From CAWBUW01 sp963792075 (lineage in GTDB: Bacteria; Chloroflexota; Anaerolineae; Anaerolineales; UBA4823), in NCBI GenBank assembly GCA_963792075.1, contig CAWBUW010000012.1:1922001-1986000 (forward strand): a stretch of 64,000 nt of DNA. The letters are read 5' to 3'. The notes below the pieces were generated by a model that was not told the origin of the DNA, did not search any database, and worked only from the letters and a program-made list of their open reading frames with translations. A program made the translations under genes and the position numbers. Shown here one piece after another: positions 36,728 to 44,435 of this stretch (position 1 is its first letter; every line of letters begins with the position of its first letter).

Positions 36728-37728
36728 CCATCAAAGTGGCTGTTATTGGCGTGGGTAGTATGGGCCGGAATCACGCCCGTGTATACTGGGAACTGCCGGG
36801 CGTCGAACTGGTGGGGGTAGCAGACAGAAATGAAACGGCCGCCACATCCATTGCATCTCGCTTCAACACAAAGGCATATAAGGATTACCGCCAGATGTTG
36901 GATGAACTGCGCCCGGATGTTGTGACTATCTGCGTGCCGACAAGCTGCCATCTCGAAATTGCATTGGAGGTGATCCAGCGTGGCATTCACCTGCTGGTTG
37001 AGAAACCCATTGCCTCTAATATTGAAGAAGGCAAAAGGATGATCGCGGCTGCTGAAAAAGCGAATGTGAAGCTAACGGTGGGACACATCGAGCGATTCAA
37101 TCCTGCCGTTACTGCGCTTAAGGAACATCTCGCGCAGCAAGAACTAGGACATGTGTTTCAGGTTAATGTTCATCGTGAGGGCCCCCTTCCTGTAAGAATA
37201 AATGATGTCGGCGTGGTCATCGATCTTGCTGTCCATGATTTGGATATCATCCGTTATGTGACCCAGGCTGAAATTATCCGTATCTATGCTGAGACTGAGC
37301 GCGGAATTCATAGCCAGTACGAGGATTTGATGAGTGGGGTAGTGCGTCTTTCCGATGGAACCGTTGGGACCCTTTTGATTAATTGGATTACCCCCACAAA
37401 GATTCGTGAGTTCTTCGTGACCGGTGAATGCGGGATGTTTAAAGTGGATTATTTAACTCAGGATCTTTATTTCTACGAAAATGCTGTCGCAAATTCCCAA
37501 TGGGAAACTTTAGGTCTTCTGCGTGGAGTTTATGAAGGGAAGATGGTTCGTTACCATGTGGACAAGAAAGAGCCATTACGTTCCGAACAGGAGGCTTTTT
37601 TAGCGGCAGTCCGTGGTGAAGCACCAGTGGCCGTGACTGGCCAGGATGGCTTGCGGGCTCTAGAGCTTGCCCAGGCGATTGTTGCTTCGGGCCAGGAGCA
37701 CAGGTTAATTTTTATAGATAATAAGTGA
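36724..37728 (+). CDS. wbpB: Gfo/Idh/MocA oxidoreductase, WbpB-like UDP-sugar 3-dehydrogenase
   Basis: 334 residues. The NAD-binding Rossmann motif is VAVIGVGSMGRNHARVY, the catalytic EKPIA motif is at about residues 97-101 (LLVEKPIASN), and the conserved H-region reads VIDLAVHDLDIIRY. In the WbpABEDI pathway this oxidises the 3-OH of UDP-N-acetylglucosaminuronate. A 6-dehydrogenase (WbpA) and 2-epimerase (WbpI) are not in the window. It is the last gene of the operon and is followed by a strong terminator. Confidence 0.85.
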   Translation: MTIKVAVIGVGSMGRNHARVYWELPGVELVGVADRNETAATSIASRFNTKAYKDYRQMLDELRPDVVTICVPTSCHLEIALEVIQRGIHLLVEKPIASNIEEGKRMIAAAEKANVKLTVGHIERFNPAVTALKEHLAQQELGHVFQVNVHREGPLPVRINDVGVVIDLAVHDLDIIRYVTQAEIIRIYAETERGIHSQYEDLMSGVVRLSDGTVGTLLINWITPTKIREFFVTGECGMFKVDYLTQDLYFYENAVANSQWETLGLLRGVYEGKMVRYHVDKKEPLRSEQEAFLAAVRGEAPVAVTGQDGLRALELAQAIVASGQEHRLIFIDNK

Positions 37729-37791
37729 GGTCGTTTTATTGGGCGTATGTCAGTTCTAGGGCAGGGGGTTCCCCTAACTTCCTCCTCAGAC

Positions 37792-37840
37792 AGGGCGCAT
37801 GTCAGATTGGCCCCAATCTGACATGCGCCCTTTTATTTTA
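37792..37840 (+). terminator. Rho-independent terminator of the exopolysaccharide operon
   Basis: Arms 37792-37810 and 37813-37831 are perfectly complementary over 19 bp, followed by TTTATTTTAATTT. The GGGCG(C/T)ATGTCAG sequence of the left arm also occurs once more at 37741-37753, about 50 bp upstream. Confidence 0.85.
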
Positions 37841-37845
37841 ATTTG

Positions 37846-37874
37846 TTGACACATCTTCCTGGCAAGCGTAAGAT
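37846..37874 (+). promoter_or_regulatory. Promoter of the CruF-like gene
   Basis: TTGACA (37846-37851), a 17-bp spacer and TAAGAT (37869-37874). Initiation near 37881 leaves a short leader with GGAGAG before the ATG at 37894. It begins only a few bases after the upstream terminator tract. Confidence 0.7.
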
Positions 37875-37893
37875 TAGAAATAATGGAGAGCCT

Positions 37894-38685
37894 ATGAAGA
37901 AAATTCTGAACAGCGCTTCCATCGTGCTGTTAGTGTTTTATGCCGTGATGACGAGCTACTCTGTAATGAGCATCAGCATAGGCGCGGGATACAATGCGAT
38001 CTTGCTCCCGCTCAGCGCTTTGGTCGCTTTTTCTTTCGCCGCGCTGCACGGACTGCAGCGCCTGGGTTGGAAATACCTCTTGCTTTTGTTGGCTAGCACC
38101 TTTTTGATCAGCCTGGCGTTTGAGAGTGTCGGCGTTTCTACGGGTTTGATTTATGGCAGCTACCATTATACGGAAAAGCTGGGGGTCAAGTTCCTGGGCT
38201 TGGTGCCATATTTGATCCCCGTGGCGTGGTTTATGGTGAGTTACCCATCCTTTATTATTGCCCTTCGCCTGTTCCCGGCTGCACCCAACCTGTGGACCTG
38301 GCGTTTGCTGGTGGCGGCAGCCGGCGCTGCGGCGATGACTGCCTGGGATCTGGCGATGGACCCCATGATGGTGGCCGGCAGCCAATGGATTTGGGACCAG
38401 GCGGGGGAATATTTTGGCATACCGGTGCAGAATTTCTGGGGGTGGTGGCTGACGATCTTCCTGGCTTTATTATTTTTCCTGGTGGTGGGGCGGGTAACGC
38501 CGGATAAGCTTGAGACGAAGGAAACCAGCTTCGAACAATTGGCGATCTTGAGCTACGCCATCGCCGGGTTGAGCTCCATTGTGATGGATTTTCAGATCAA
38601 CCTGGCCGGACCGGCCCTGGTGGGGTTGTTTTCCATGACACCCTGGGCTGTGCTGGGTTGGTTTGGTAGACGCGGAGGGCACTAA
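37894..38685 (+). CDS. CruF-like carotenoid biosynthesis membrane protein (DUF422)
   Basis: 263 residues with seven or eight hydrophobic helices. Family-specific segments are SLAFESVGVSTGLIYGSYHY, LGLVPYLIPVAWFMVSYPS, AWDLAMDPMMV and GIPVQNFWGWWLT. Characterised members are 1',2'-hydratases of carotenoid end groups (CruF), so it may hydrate a C40/C50 carotenoid; no other carotenoid gene is in the window. The chosen ATG has GGAGAG 5 bases upstream and lies just after a promoter. Its TAA overlaps the convergent stop of the next gene. Confidence 0.85.
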   Translation: MKKILNSASIVLLVFYAVMTSYSVMSISIGAGYNAILLPLSALVAFSFAALHGLQRLGWKYLLLLLASTFLISLAFESVGVSTGLIYGSYHYTEKLGVKFLGLVPYLIPVAWFMVSYPSFIIALRLFPAAPNLWTWRLLVAAAGAAAMTAWDLAMDPMMVAGSQWIWDQAGEYFGIPVQNFWGWWLTIFLALLFFLVVGRVTPDKLETKETSFEQLAILSYAIAGLSSIVMDFQINLAGPALVGLFSMTPWAVLGWFGRRGGH

Positions 38686-41327
38686 GGCTGCATCACAGCC
38701 TGGAACACCTGCTCACCGACCTGTAAGGCCAGGTCAGGTTGGGTGCCTTCGATCACCAGGGCCAGCGCCAGGGGAGAGCCTTGCCAGCCGGCGCTGGTGC
38801 CGCCCACGTACCAGGTGAGGGGTATATTATCGGAAAGAGAGGAGGGGGCGACAGCCACGGAATGCCAGGTGAGCCGGAGGGGATCTGCCAGCAGGCGCAC
38901 GGTTTCCTGGGCTGCTCGCGGCGAGAAAATGGATTGGCGATTTTGGGAATGGTACATCGATTGCCAGGCCTCACCGGGAATACGCAGATCGAGCACGAGC
39001 AAAGGCTGTGGACGGGCACCCCCGGCTGAGATGGCAGCCGCGGCCAGGGCCAGGTCAAGCGGCGCAATACGAGCATTGAAGGCGGCGCCGGCCGGGTCGT
39101 TTGCCGATTGGGATGGAGTGCCGGCTTCCACTGACAGGCCTATGTCTTGTGCGGTGAAGAAACCTGCATTTTGATACAGGTCTTCTACCGCCGCGCTGCC
39201 CAGGGTGCGCCCGAGAGCAGCGGAAGGGCCGGTACAGCCAACTGTCAGGGATGAGCTCCAGGTTGCCAGGGTGCCAACAGCCTGGCCGGGCAGGGCGCAG
39301 TCACCTAAATCGATGGGCAGGGCGGGCAGCTTTCCTGTCTCGAGTGTAGCCGCGAGCAGAAGCGGGGCTGCAGCGGAGCCCAATGGATACAGGGCCTGGG
39401 TGGCGCGGTTGAGGAAAGGTGCATCCTGGGCCTGCATCAGGGTTTCCCAATCGGTTTCCAGATGATTGGGATCGAAGCTGGGATGGGAGCTCATCACCAG
39501 GATTTCGCCGCTCTCAGCGTTTACCAGGACGAGAGCGGCGCGTTGGCCGGTGAGCAGCTCATCCGCGATACGCTGGGCGGGCAGGTCCAGGCTCAGACGC
39601 ACATCGAGTCCAGGGGGAGGAAAACCGGTGCGCAAATGCTCCCAGGCGATGAGCAGGGGTGGGTTGCCCTGGGTGCCGCGCAAGTATGGGTCCAGGCTGG
39701 CCTCTAGGCCGGACTGACCGTAGACTGGATGCGTATAGCCTAATACTGGACTGAGAGCGGGATGCAGGCTGGTTCGCTGCAGCGCGCCCGGCTCGCCGGA
39801 AGAGACTACCAGTGGCTGCTGCGAGCGGTCGAGCAGTGCGCCGCGTATCACGCTGCGATCGGCAATAGCGCGGCGGGCGTTATCAGTACGGGTGAGCAGC
39901 GCCGGAGCACGGTACACGGCCCACCAACCGCTGACCAACGCCGCGGCTGCCAGACCGGCTGCCAGAAAAGCAGCCAGGGATAGGTAAGGGCGTGGGTTGG
40001 ACAGGACAGGTCCCGGAGGCGATGCCGAGATCTTAAGCAGCAAGAGCAGCCCGATAAACGAAACTAACAACGAGGAGCCGCCATAGGATACAAAGGGCAG
40101 CGTGACACCGGTCAGCGGCAGCAGACGGATGTTCCCACCGATGATCAACACCGCCTGCCCGGCAAAGTAAGCCGACAGCCCGCCTGCTAACAGCCGGCGG
40201 TAAGGTCCGGGTGCGTGCATGGCGATGGATAGGCCGCGTAGTGTCAGTAAGGCGAACACACCTAACAAAGCCAATGCGCCAGCCAGGCCGTATTCCTCCG
40301 CGATGGAAGCGAAAATAAAATCTGAGTGGGCGACCGGGACCAGGCCAGGACTGCCCAGGCCTGCCCCACGGCCCAATACGCCCCCATTTGCCACGGCCAG
40401 CAGGGATTGCACAATCTGGTAAGAGCGGCCAGAGGGATCCAGCCAGGGGTTGAGCCAGGCATCCATGCGCACGCGCACCACATCAAACAGACGGTAGGCG
40501 ACTGCACCCGCCACAGCCAGGGTGAGCAAGCTGGTGAACAGGACTCGCTTGCGGCCGGATGCCAGGTAAACGATCACCGTGTAGAGAAAGATAAAGATCG
40601 ATGCAGTACCCAGGTCGCGCTGGAAGAGTATGAGCAGCAGTGCCAGGCCGGTCATTACCAGGGTTGGCGCCAGCAGGGGGAACATCAGGGCCTCCAGCAC
40701 GCGGCCGACCGGCGAAGTTGCGGCATGGGGCGGTGCAGGCAGAAAAGGACGGTCAGCCAGGTAAGCCGCCAGGTAAATGATCACGAGCAGCTTGAGCGGT
40801 TCAGACGGCTGGAAGTATAAGCCGCAGCATCCCAGCCAAAGACGAGGTCCATAACCGAGCGGGTTGGTGCCGAAGACCAGAGTCAGTGCTGTCAGCAGCA
40901 GGCCCGAGCTGAGCCAGATATACTTATAACGGCGCAAAAAGCGCAGATCGGCGGGCAAGCGCAGGCCGAGCGTGATGAGCAGTAGCGTTAACCCGAGCCA
41001 GGCGGCTTGCCGTAGTCCCAACGCCGGGGAGAGGCGGAGAATAGCCAGCAAGCCCCAACCACTGAGCAGCGCTGCGGCGGGTAAGATGTAGGGATCACGC
41101 TGGGGCAGGCGGCGGGAAACGCTGCGCGCCAGGAAGGTAAACCCAAGTCCCCAGATTACCAACCCGATCCAATAGGGCAGTGCAGCCGAGGCCCAATCTT
41201 GAGCCGAGACTGCCGGCAGGTGCGCTCCTGGTGCGAGGGAGAGCGCCAGGGCGCTGAGGCCCAAGAAGATGGCAGCCAGGTTGAGCAGGCGGCCCTGGGT
41301 GAGATCTACGCCAGGCTTACTTTCCAA
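38682..41327 (-). CDS. SEDS glycosyltransferase (RodA/FtsW type) fused to a degenerate penicillin-binding-like domain
   Basis: 881 residues. Residues 10-435 form a SEDS polytopic domain with GCCGLYFQPSEPLKLL, the essential acidic motif VAHSDFIFA (Asp336) and LTGVTLPFVSYGGSS, so peptidoglycan polymerase activity seems intact. After a further helix (about 450-470), residues 475-881 resemble a class B PBP: the linker YGQSGLEASLDPYLRG and AALVLVNAESGEILVMSSHPSFDPN are clear. But the serine site reads YPLGSAAAP (651-654), lacking the SxxK lysine, and the KTG position reads GGTSAGW. Transpeptidation is unlikely. The start is TTG at 41327, inside the mtnP end. It lies downstream of two FHA genes, as in the actinobacterial fha-rodA-pbpA locus. 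Confidence 0.88.
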   Translation of the reverse strand: MESKPGVDLTQGRLLNLAAIFLGLSALALSLAPGAHLPAVSAQDWASAALPYWIGLVIWGLGFTFLARSVSRRLPQRDPYILPAAALLSGWGLLAILRLSPALGLRQAAWLGLTLLLITLGLRLPADLRFLRRYKYIWLSSGLLLTALTLVFGTNPLGYGPRLWLGCCGLYFQPSEPLKLLVIIYLAAYLADRPFLPAPPHAATSPVGRVLEALMFPLLAPTLVMTGLALLLILFQRDLGTASIFIFLYTVIVYLASGRKRVLFTSLLTLAVAGAVAYRLFDVVRVRMDAWLNPWLDPSGRSYQIVQSLLAVANGGVLGRGAGLGSPGLVPVAHSDFIFASIAEEYGLAGALALLGVFALLTLRGLSIAMHAPGPYRRLLAGGLSAYFAGQAVLIIGGNIRLLPLTGVTLPFVSYGGSSLLVSFIGLLLLLKISASPPGPVLSNPRPYLSLAAFLAAGLAAAALVSGWWAVYRAPALLTRTDNARRAIADRSVIRGALLDRSQQPLVVSSGEPGALQRTSLHPALSPVLGYTHPVYGQSGLEASLDPYLRGTQGNPPLLIAWEHLRTGFPPPGLDVRLSLDLPAQRIADELLTGQRAALVLVNAESGEILVMSSHPSFDPNHLETDWETLMQAQDAPFLNRATQALYPLGSAAAPLLLAATLETGKLPALPIDLGDCALPGQAVGTLATWSSSLTVGCTGPSAALGRTLGSAAVEDLYQNAGFFTAQDIGLSVEAGTPSQSANDPAGAAFNARIAPLDLALAAAAISAGGARPQPLLVLDLRIPGEAWQSMYHSQNRQSIFSPRAAQETVRLLADPLRLTWHSVAVAPSSLSDNIPLTWYVGGTSAGWQGSPLALALVIEGTQPDLALQVGEQVFQAVMQP

Positions 41328-42186
41328 GATAGCGATCTACCAGCAGGCTGAGGCGCTGGCGGGTTTCAGGCGGGATGCGTTTGGGATCGGTGATCAGCGC
41401 GGTCTTGAGCGCGCTGCCACATTCGCAGGTGCGTTCAGCCAACGGGCTGCCAGCCAGGTTGGTGATAGCTTGCTGGGCAAGGGCGGTATTGCGGTTGAGC
41501 ACTGCAATCACCGCATCCACGCTGACCGGCGCTTCTTCGTGGTGCCAGACATCGTAATCGGTCACGTGTGCCATCACCGCATAGCAGATTTCGGCTTCGC
41601 GCGCCAGGAAGGCTTCTGGGCTGGTAGTCATGCCAATCAGCGCCATGCCCCAGGACCGGTAGACGTTTGACTCGGCGCGGGTAGAAAAACGCGGGCCTTC
41701 GATGGTGATAATAGCGCCGCCTTTATGGACCGTTGCGCCAGCCGCTTGCGTTGCTTGGTAGATTTGCTGGGAGAGCTGCGGGCAGAAAGGATCGGCAACG
41801 CCAATATGCGCCACGAGCCCACCGCCAAAGAAGGAGCGTTGGCGACCGTGGGTGTAATCGAAAAGCTGGTCAGGGATCACGATATGACCGGGGGCGTAAT
41901 CTTCGCGCAGGGAGCCACAGGCGCTAATACTTATGATGCGCTCCACGCCGAGCATTTTAAGCGCAAAGATGTTGGCGGGGTAGTTTACTTCACTGGGAGT
42001 GATGTGGTGACCCAGTCCATGGCGGGCGAGGAAAGCGACCGGTTGGTTTTGGAGTGTGCCTACCAACACGGGGGCAGAGGATTTGCCGAAAGGAGTGTCC
42101 AGGTCAATTTCCTGAATGTTTTCCAGCCCGGGCATATGGTAGAAGCCAGAGCCGCCGATAACAGCAAGGGTGGGACGGATTTCCAT
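41317..42186 (-). CDS. mtnP: S-methyl-5'-thioadenosine phosphorylase MtnP
   Basis: 289 residues, purine nucleoside phosphorylase family 2. Signature regions are VIGGSGFYHM, FLARHGLGHHITPSEVNYPANI, ISACGSLREDYAPGHIVIPDQ and IEGPRFSTRAESNVYRSWG, and the base-contact region GMTTSPEAFLAREAEICYA, which fits MTA more than inosine. It recycles methylthioadenosine from polyamine or quorum metabolism to adenine. Its place between FHA genes and a cell-wall gene is unusual. It overlaps the SEDS gene by 11 bp. Confidence 0.92.
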   Translation of the reverse strand: MEIRPTLAVIGGSGFYHMPGLENIQEIDLDTPFGKSSAPVLVGTLQNQPVAFLARHGLGHHITPSEVNYPANIFALKMLGVERIISISACGSLREDYAPGHIVIPDQLFDYTHGRQRSFFGGGLVAHIGVADPFCPQLSQQIYQATQAAGATVHKGGAIITIEGPRFSTRAESNVYRSWGMALIGMTTSPEAFLAREAEICYAVMAHVTDYDVWHHEEAPVSVDAVIAVLNRNTALAQQAITNLAGSPLAERTCECGSALKTALITDPKRIPPETRQRLSLLVDRYLGK

Positions 42187-42197
42187 ATACAGTCTCC

Positions 42198-42632
42198 TTA
42201 ATTGATTACAGTTTCAATCTCAACGGTGATCAAGACTTTGCCACAAGTGATGGGGTCGCCGCTGGTAAGCACGACCGGGGTGGTAACGGGTTCGCCGTGC
42301 AGCAGCGTGCCGTTGGTGGAGCCAAGATCTTCAAGCCACCATTGGTGATGGTGGAAAGACAGGCGGGCGTGCTGTGAGGACAGGGTGCGATCGTCAATGA
42401 CACAATCGCAATGCTGGCTGCGACCGATCAGCACCTGGGAACGGGTGAAGCGCTGTACGAGTGAGTTTTCTGCCGCCTGGATGGTCAACAGCAGCGGGGG
42501 AGCCTGGTTTCCCCCCAGGACTTCCTGTTGGGAGCGAATGTCACGCCAGAGGGTGTAAAGCGCCCAGGCCAGGAAAGCATAGAGGGCAGCAGTGATGCCG
42601 AGGCGCAGGAAAATGAGCAGGGTCGGGATCAT
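42198..42632 (-). CDS. Membrane-anchored FHA-domain protein (FhaB-like)
   Basis: 144 residues. One N-terminal membrane helix (about 3-24) is followed by a linker and a C-terminal FHA domain with the phosphothreonine-binding pattern VLIGRSQHCDCVIDDRTLSSQHARL and LEDLGSTNGTLLHG. It should bind phosphothreonine peptides made by Ser/Thr kinases at the membrane. The ATG at 42632 is 5 bp after the stop of the previous FHA gene; a longer in-frame start would overlap that gene. Domain order matches FhaB beside rodA/pbpA in Actinobacteria. Confidence 0.85.
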   Translation of the reverse strand: MIPTLLIFLRLGITAALYAFLAWALYTLWRDIRSQQEVLGGNQAPPLLLTIQAAENSLVQRFTRSQVLIGRSQHCDCVIDDRTLSSQHARLSFHHHQWWLEDLGSTNGTLLHGEPVTTPVVLTSGDPITCGKVLITVEIETVIN

Positions 42633-42636
42633 GGCT

Positions 42637-43416
42637 TCAGGAGACCGGTTGAGTGGCGTCGAGGTCGCTGACCGGGGTTTCCTGTCCAAAAACGAGCAGC
42701 ACACCGCCGAGCGAGATCACGTCGCCTGGTTGTAGTTCACAACTGCTCACCGGGCGGCCATTGACCGTTGTAAGACTGGGTTCAACCAGATTAAAGAGGG
42801 TGTAGCGACCCTGCGTCTGGCGGATCTGGGCATGCAGCGGAGCCAACCGCTCATCGGGTGAGCACAGATGGTTCCCGGGGGAACGACCCAGGTTGGTCAC
42901 CGCGGCTTCGAGCGGGAAAACTGAACTGTTTTCCAGCAGAAGGAAAGCGCTGCCTCCGGTAAGTTCTAACGGCGCAGCCGGCAGGGGAAGTTCGGGTGCG
43001 GCGGGTAGGACGGTAGTGCCCAGGGTTTTACTGGTGGTGTCGGACAGGCTGAACTCGGCCAGCACCATGATCTTGCCAGAGGCATCGGGATCAGGCAGGG
43101 CGCGAACTGTGGGATGGGATTGGAAATGCACACCGGATGCATTGGCAGCCAGGATAAGGTCTTGTGCTAATTCTGCGAGCAGATCGGGATGGCTGTTGAC
43201 CGCTGCAGCCTGGCCGGAGGGCAGAAAGATGGTGAAACGGTCCGGAGCCAGCACCTGCCCGTCCGGGCTGGATCGCACTTCGATGCTCAGAGCCTCGAAC
43301 AGGCGCTGCGCCAGCTCGCGACGCAGGTCGTAGCCGGGGAAAAGGCGCGCCAGGCTGCCCTCGACCAGAGTTTGCAAGTGGGTTTCCAGGCGGTTCAGGG
43401 TGAGAAACAGACTCAT
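42637..43416 (-). CDS. DUF3662 and FHA domain protein (FhaA-like)
   Basis: 259 residues. The N-terminal DUF3662 region (about 1-120) begins LNRLETHLQTLVEGSLARLFP, followed by VLAPDRFTIFLP. A Pro-rich linker leads to an FHA domain (about 170-245) with NLGRSPGNHLCSPDERLAPLHAQI and a divergent C-side (LTTVNGRPV). In mycobacteria FhaA links kinase signalling to peptidoglycan synthesis; a similar role with the SEDS protein is inferred. It is soluble, with no signal peptide. Confidence 0.85.
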   Translation of the reverse strand: MSLFLTLNRLETHLQTLVEGSLARLFPGYDLRRELAQRLFEALSIEVRSSPDGQVLAPDRFTIFLPSGQAAAVNSHPDLLAELAQDLILAANASGVHFQSHPTVRALPDPDASGKIMVLAEFSLSDTTSKTLGTTVLPAAPELPLPAAPLELTGGSAFLLLENSSVFPLEAAVTNLGRSPGNHLCSPDERLAPLHAQIRQTQGRYTLFNLVEPSLTTVNGRPVSSCELQPGDVISLGGVLLVFGQETPVSDLDATQPVS

Positions 43417-43425
43417 GGCATCATC

Positions 43426-43746
43426 CTAGACCGGCCAGAGTGCGCTCAGCGCCAGCAGGGCAGCCATGCCGATCAGGATCGTCAACAAAGCAGAGTGCGT
43501 GCGCCAGGCGACGAGCGCAGCCAGCAGGCCTGCCAACAGGCGATGATTCGAAAAGGAGATATCCAGGCTGCCAGAACAGAGCAGCAGCTCGGGAATTATG
43601 ATTGCCGTGAGCACTGCGACAGGAACGAAGCGCAGGCCGCGGTACAGCCAGGCGGGCGGCGTGAGACGGTCCAGCAGCAAGATAAAGGAGAGTCGAGTGC
43701 CGAAGGTGAGCAGCCCACCCGCAAGCATAATCCACCATAAATTCAT
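43426..43746 (-). CDS. azlD: Branched-chain amino acid export subunit AzlD
   Basis: 106 residues with three to four hydrophobic helices. The typical AzlD opening is MNLWWIMLAGGLLTFGTRLSFILLL-like, with the later RFVPVAVLTAIIIPELLL and the end TILIGMAALLALSAL. It pairs with AzlC as an amino acid exporter. The ATG at 43746 overlaps the azlC stop by 4 bp, which fixes the start. Confidence 0.87.
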   Translation of the reverse strand: MNLWWIMLAGGLLTFGTRLSFILLLDRLTPPAWLYRGLRFVPVAVLTAIIIPELLLCSGSLDISFSNHRLLAGLLAALVAWRTHSALLTILIGMAALLALSALWPV

Positions 43747-44435
43747 CGGCGGCCCTCCACAAAAAGCCCAGCGGTGATGCCAGACAGGGCAGCCACGACC
43801 AGGCTGAGCTTGTAAGGCAGGCCGGTGGCGAGCAGCACGACCACTCCGGCGCAAGCAGCCGCAGCCAGGCTGGCGCGATCGCGGATTTGAGGGACGACCA
43901 GGGCAATGAAGGTAAGCGCAAGCGTAAAATCGAGCTGCCAGGCGGTTGGGATCACTGCACCCAGCCAGATCCCCAATGCGGAGCTGATTTGCCAGGTGGA
44001 CCAGAGAGCCAGCCCGGCGCCGAGGAAGAAACCATGGCTGTAGCGCATATCGCTTTGCGATGCCTCATCAGAATAGCGGGTGATGGCAACTGCATAGGCC
44101 TCATCGGTGAGCAGGTAGGCCAGGAGCACTTTCCAGGTCGGGCTGAGTTTTTGGATATGGGGCGCTATCGAGGCGCTGTACAGGGCATGGCGCAAGTTAA
44201 CCACAAGAATCGTCACCACGATCACCAACGAAGGGACGCTCAAGGATACTAATTGGGTCACCACCAGTTGAGAGGAACCCGCGAAGACAATGGCAGACAT
44301 GGCCTGCGCCTGAGCGGGAGGAATGCCTGCCTTGAGCGCCAGCACCCCGTAGATCATGCCAAACGGGAATACGCCGATCAGCAAAGGGAACTCGGCACGC
44401 ACCCCCGCGGAAAACTCACGCCACAGGGGTTTCAT
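43743..44435 (-). CDS. azlC: Branched-chain amino acid exporter AzlC
   Basis: 230 residues, about seven hydrophobic helices. AzlC family features include FSAGVRAEFPLLIGVFPFGMIYG, MSAIVFAGSSQLVVTQL, VVNLRHALYSASIAPH and LTDEAYAV. The ATG at 44435 is used; an in-frame extension to 44501 would lie inside the upstream gene. The gene overlaps the end of the upstream coiled-coil protein gene by 20 bp, indicating one transcript. Confidence 0.88.
   Translation of the reverse strand: MKPLWREFSAGVRAEFPLLIGVFPFGMIYGVLALKAGIPPAQAQAMSAIVFAGSSQLVVTQLVSLSVPSLVIVVTILVVNLRHALYSASIAPHIQKLSPTWKVLLAYLLTDEAYAVAITRYSDEASQSDMRYSHGFFLGAGLALWSTWQISSALGIWLGAVIPTAWQLDFTLALTFIALVVPQIRDRASLAAAACAGVVVLLATGLPYKLSLVVAALSGITAGLFVEGRR

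Noticed and set aside
37741..37803. Direct repeat GGGCG(T/C)ATGTCAG at 37741 and 37793
   Set aside because: Only two imperfect copies 50 bp apart; the second is part of the terminator stem, so it is not evidence of an element.
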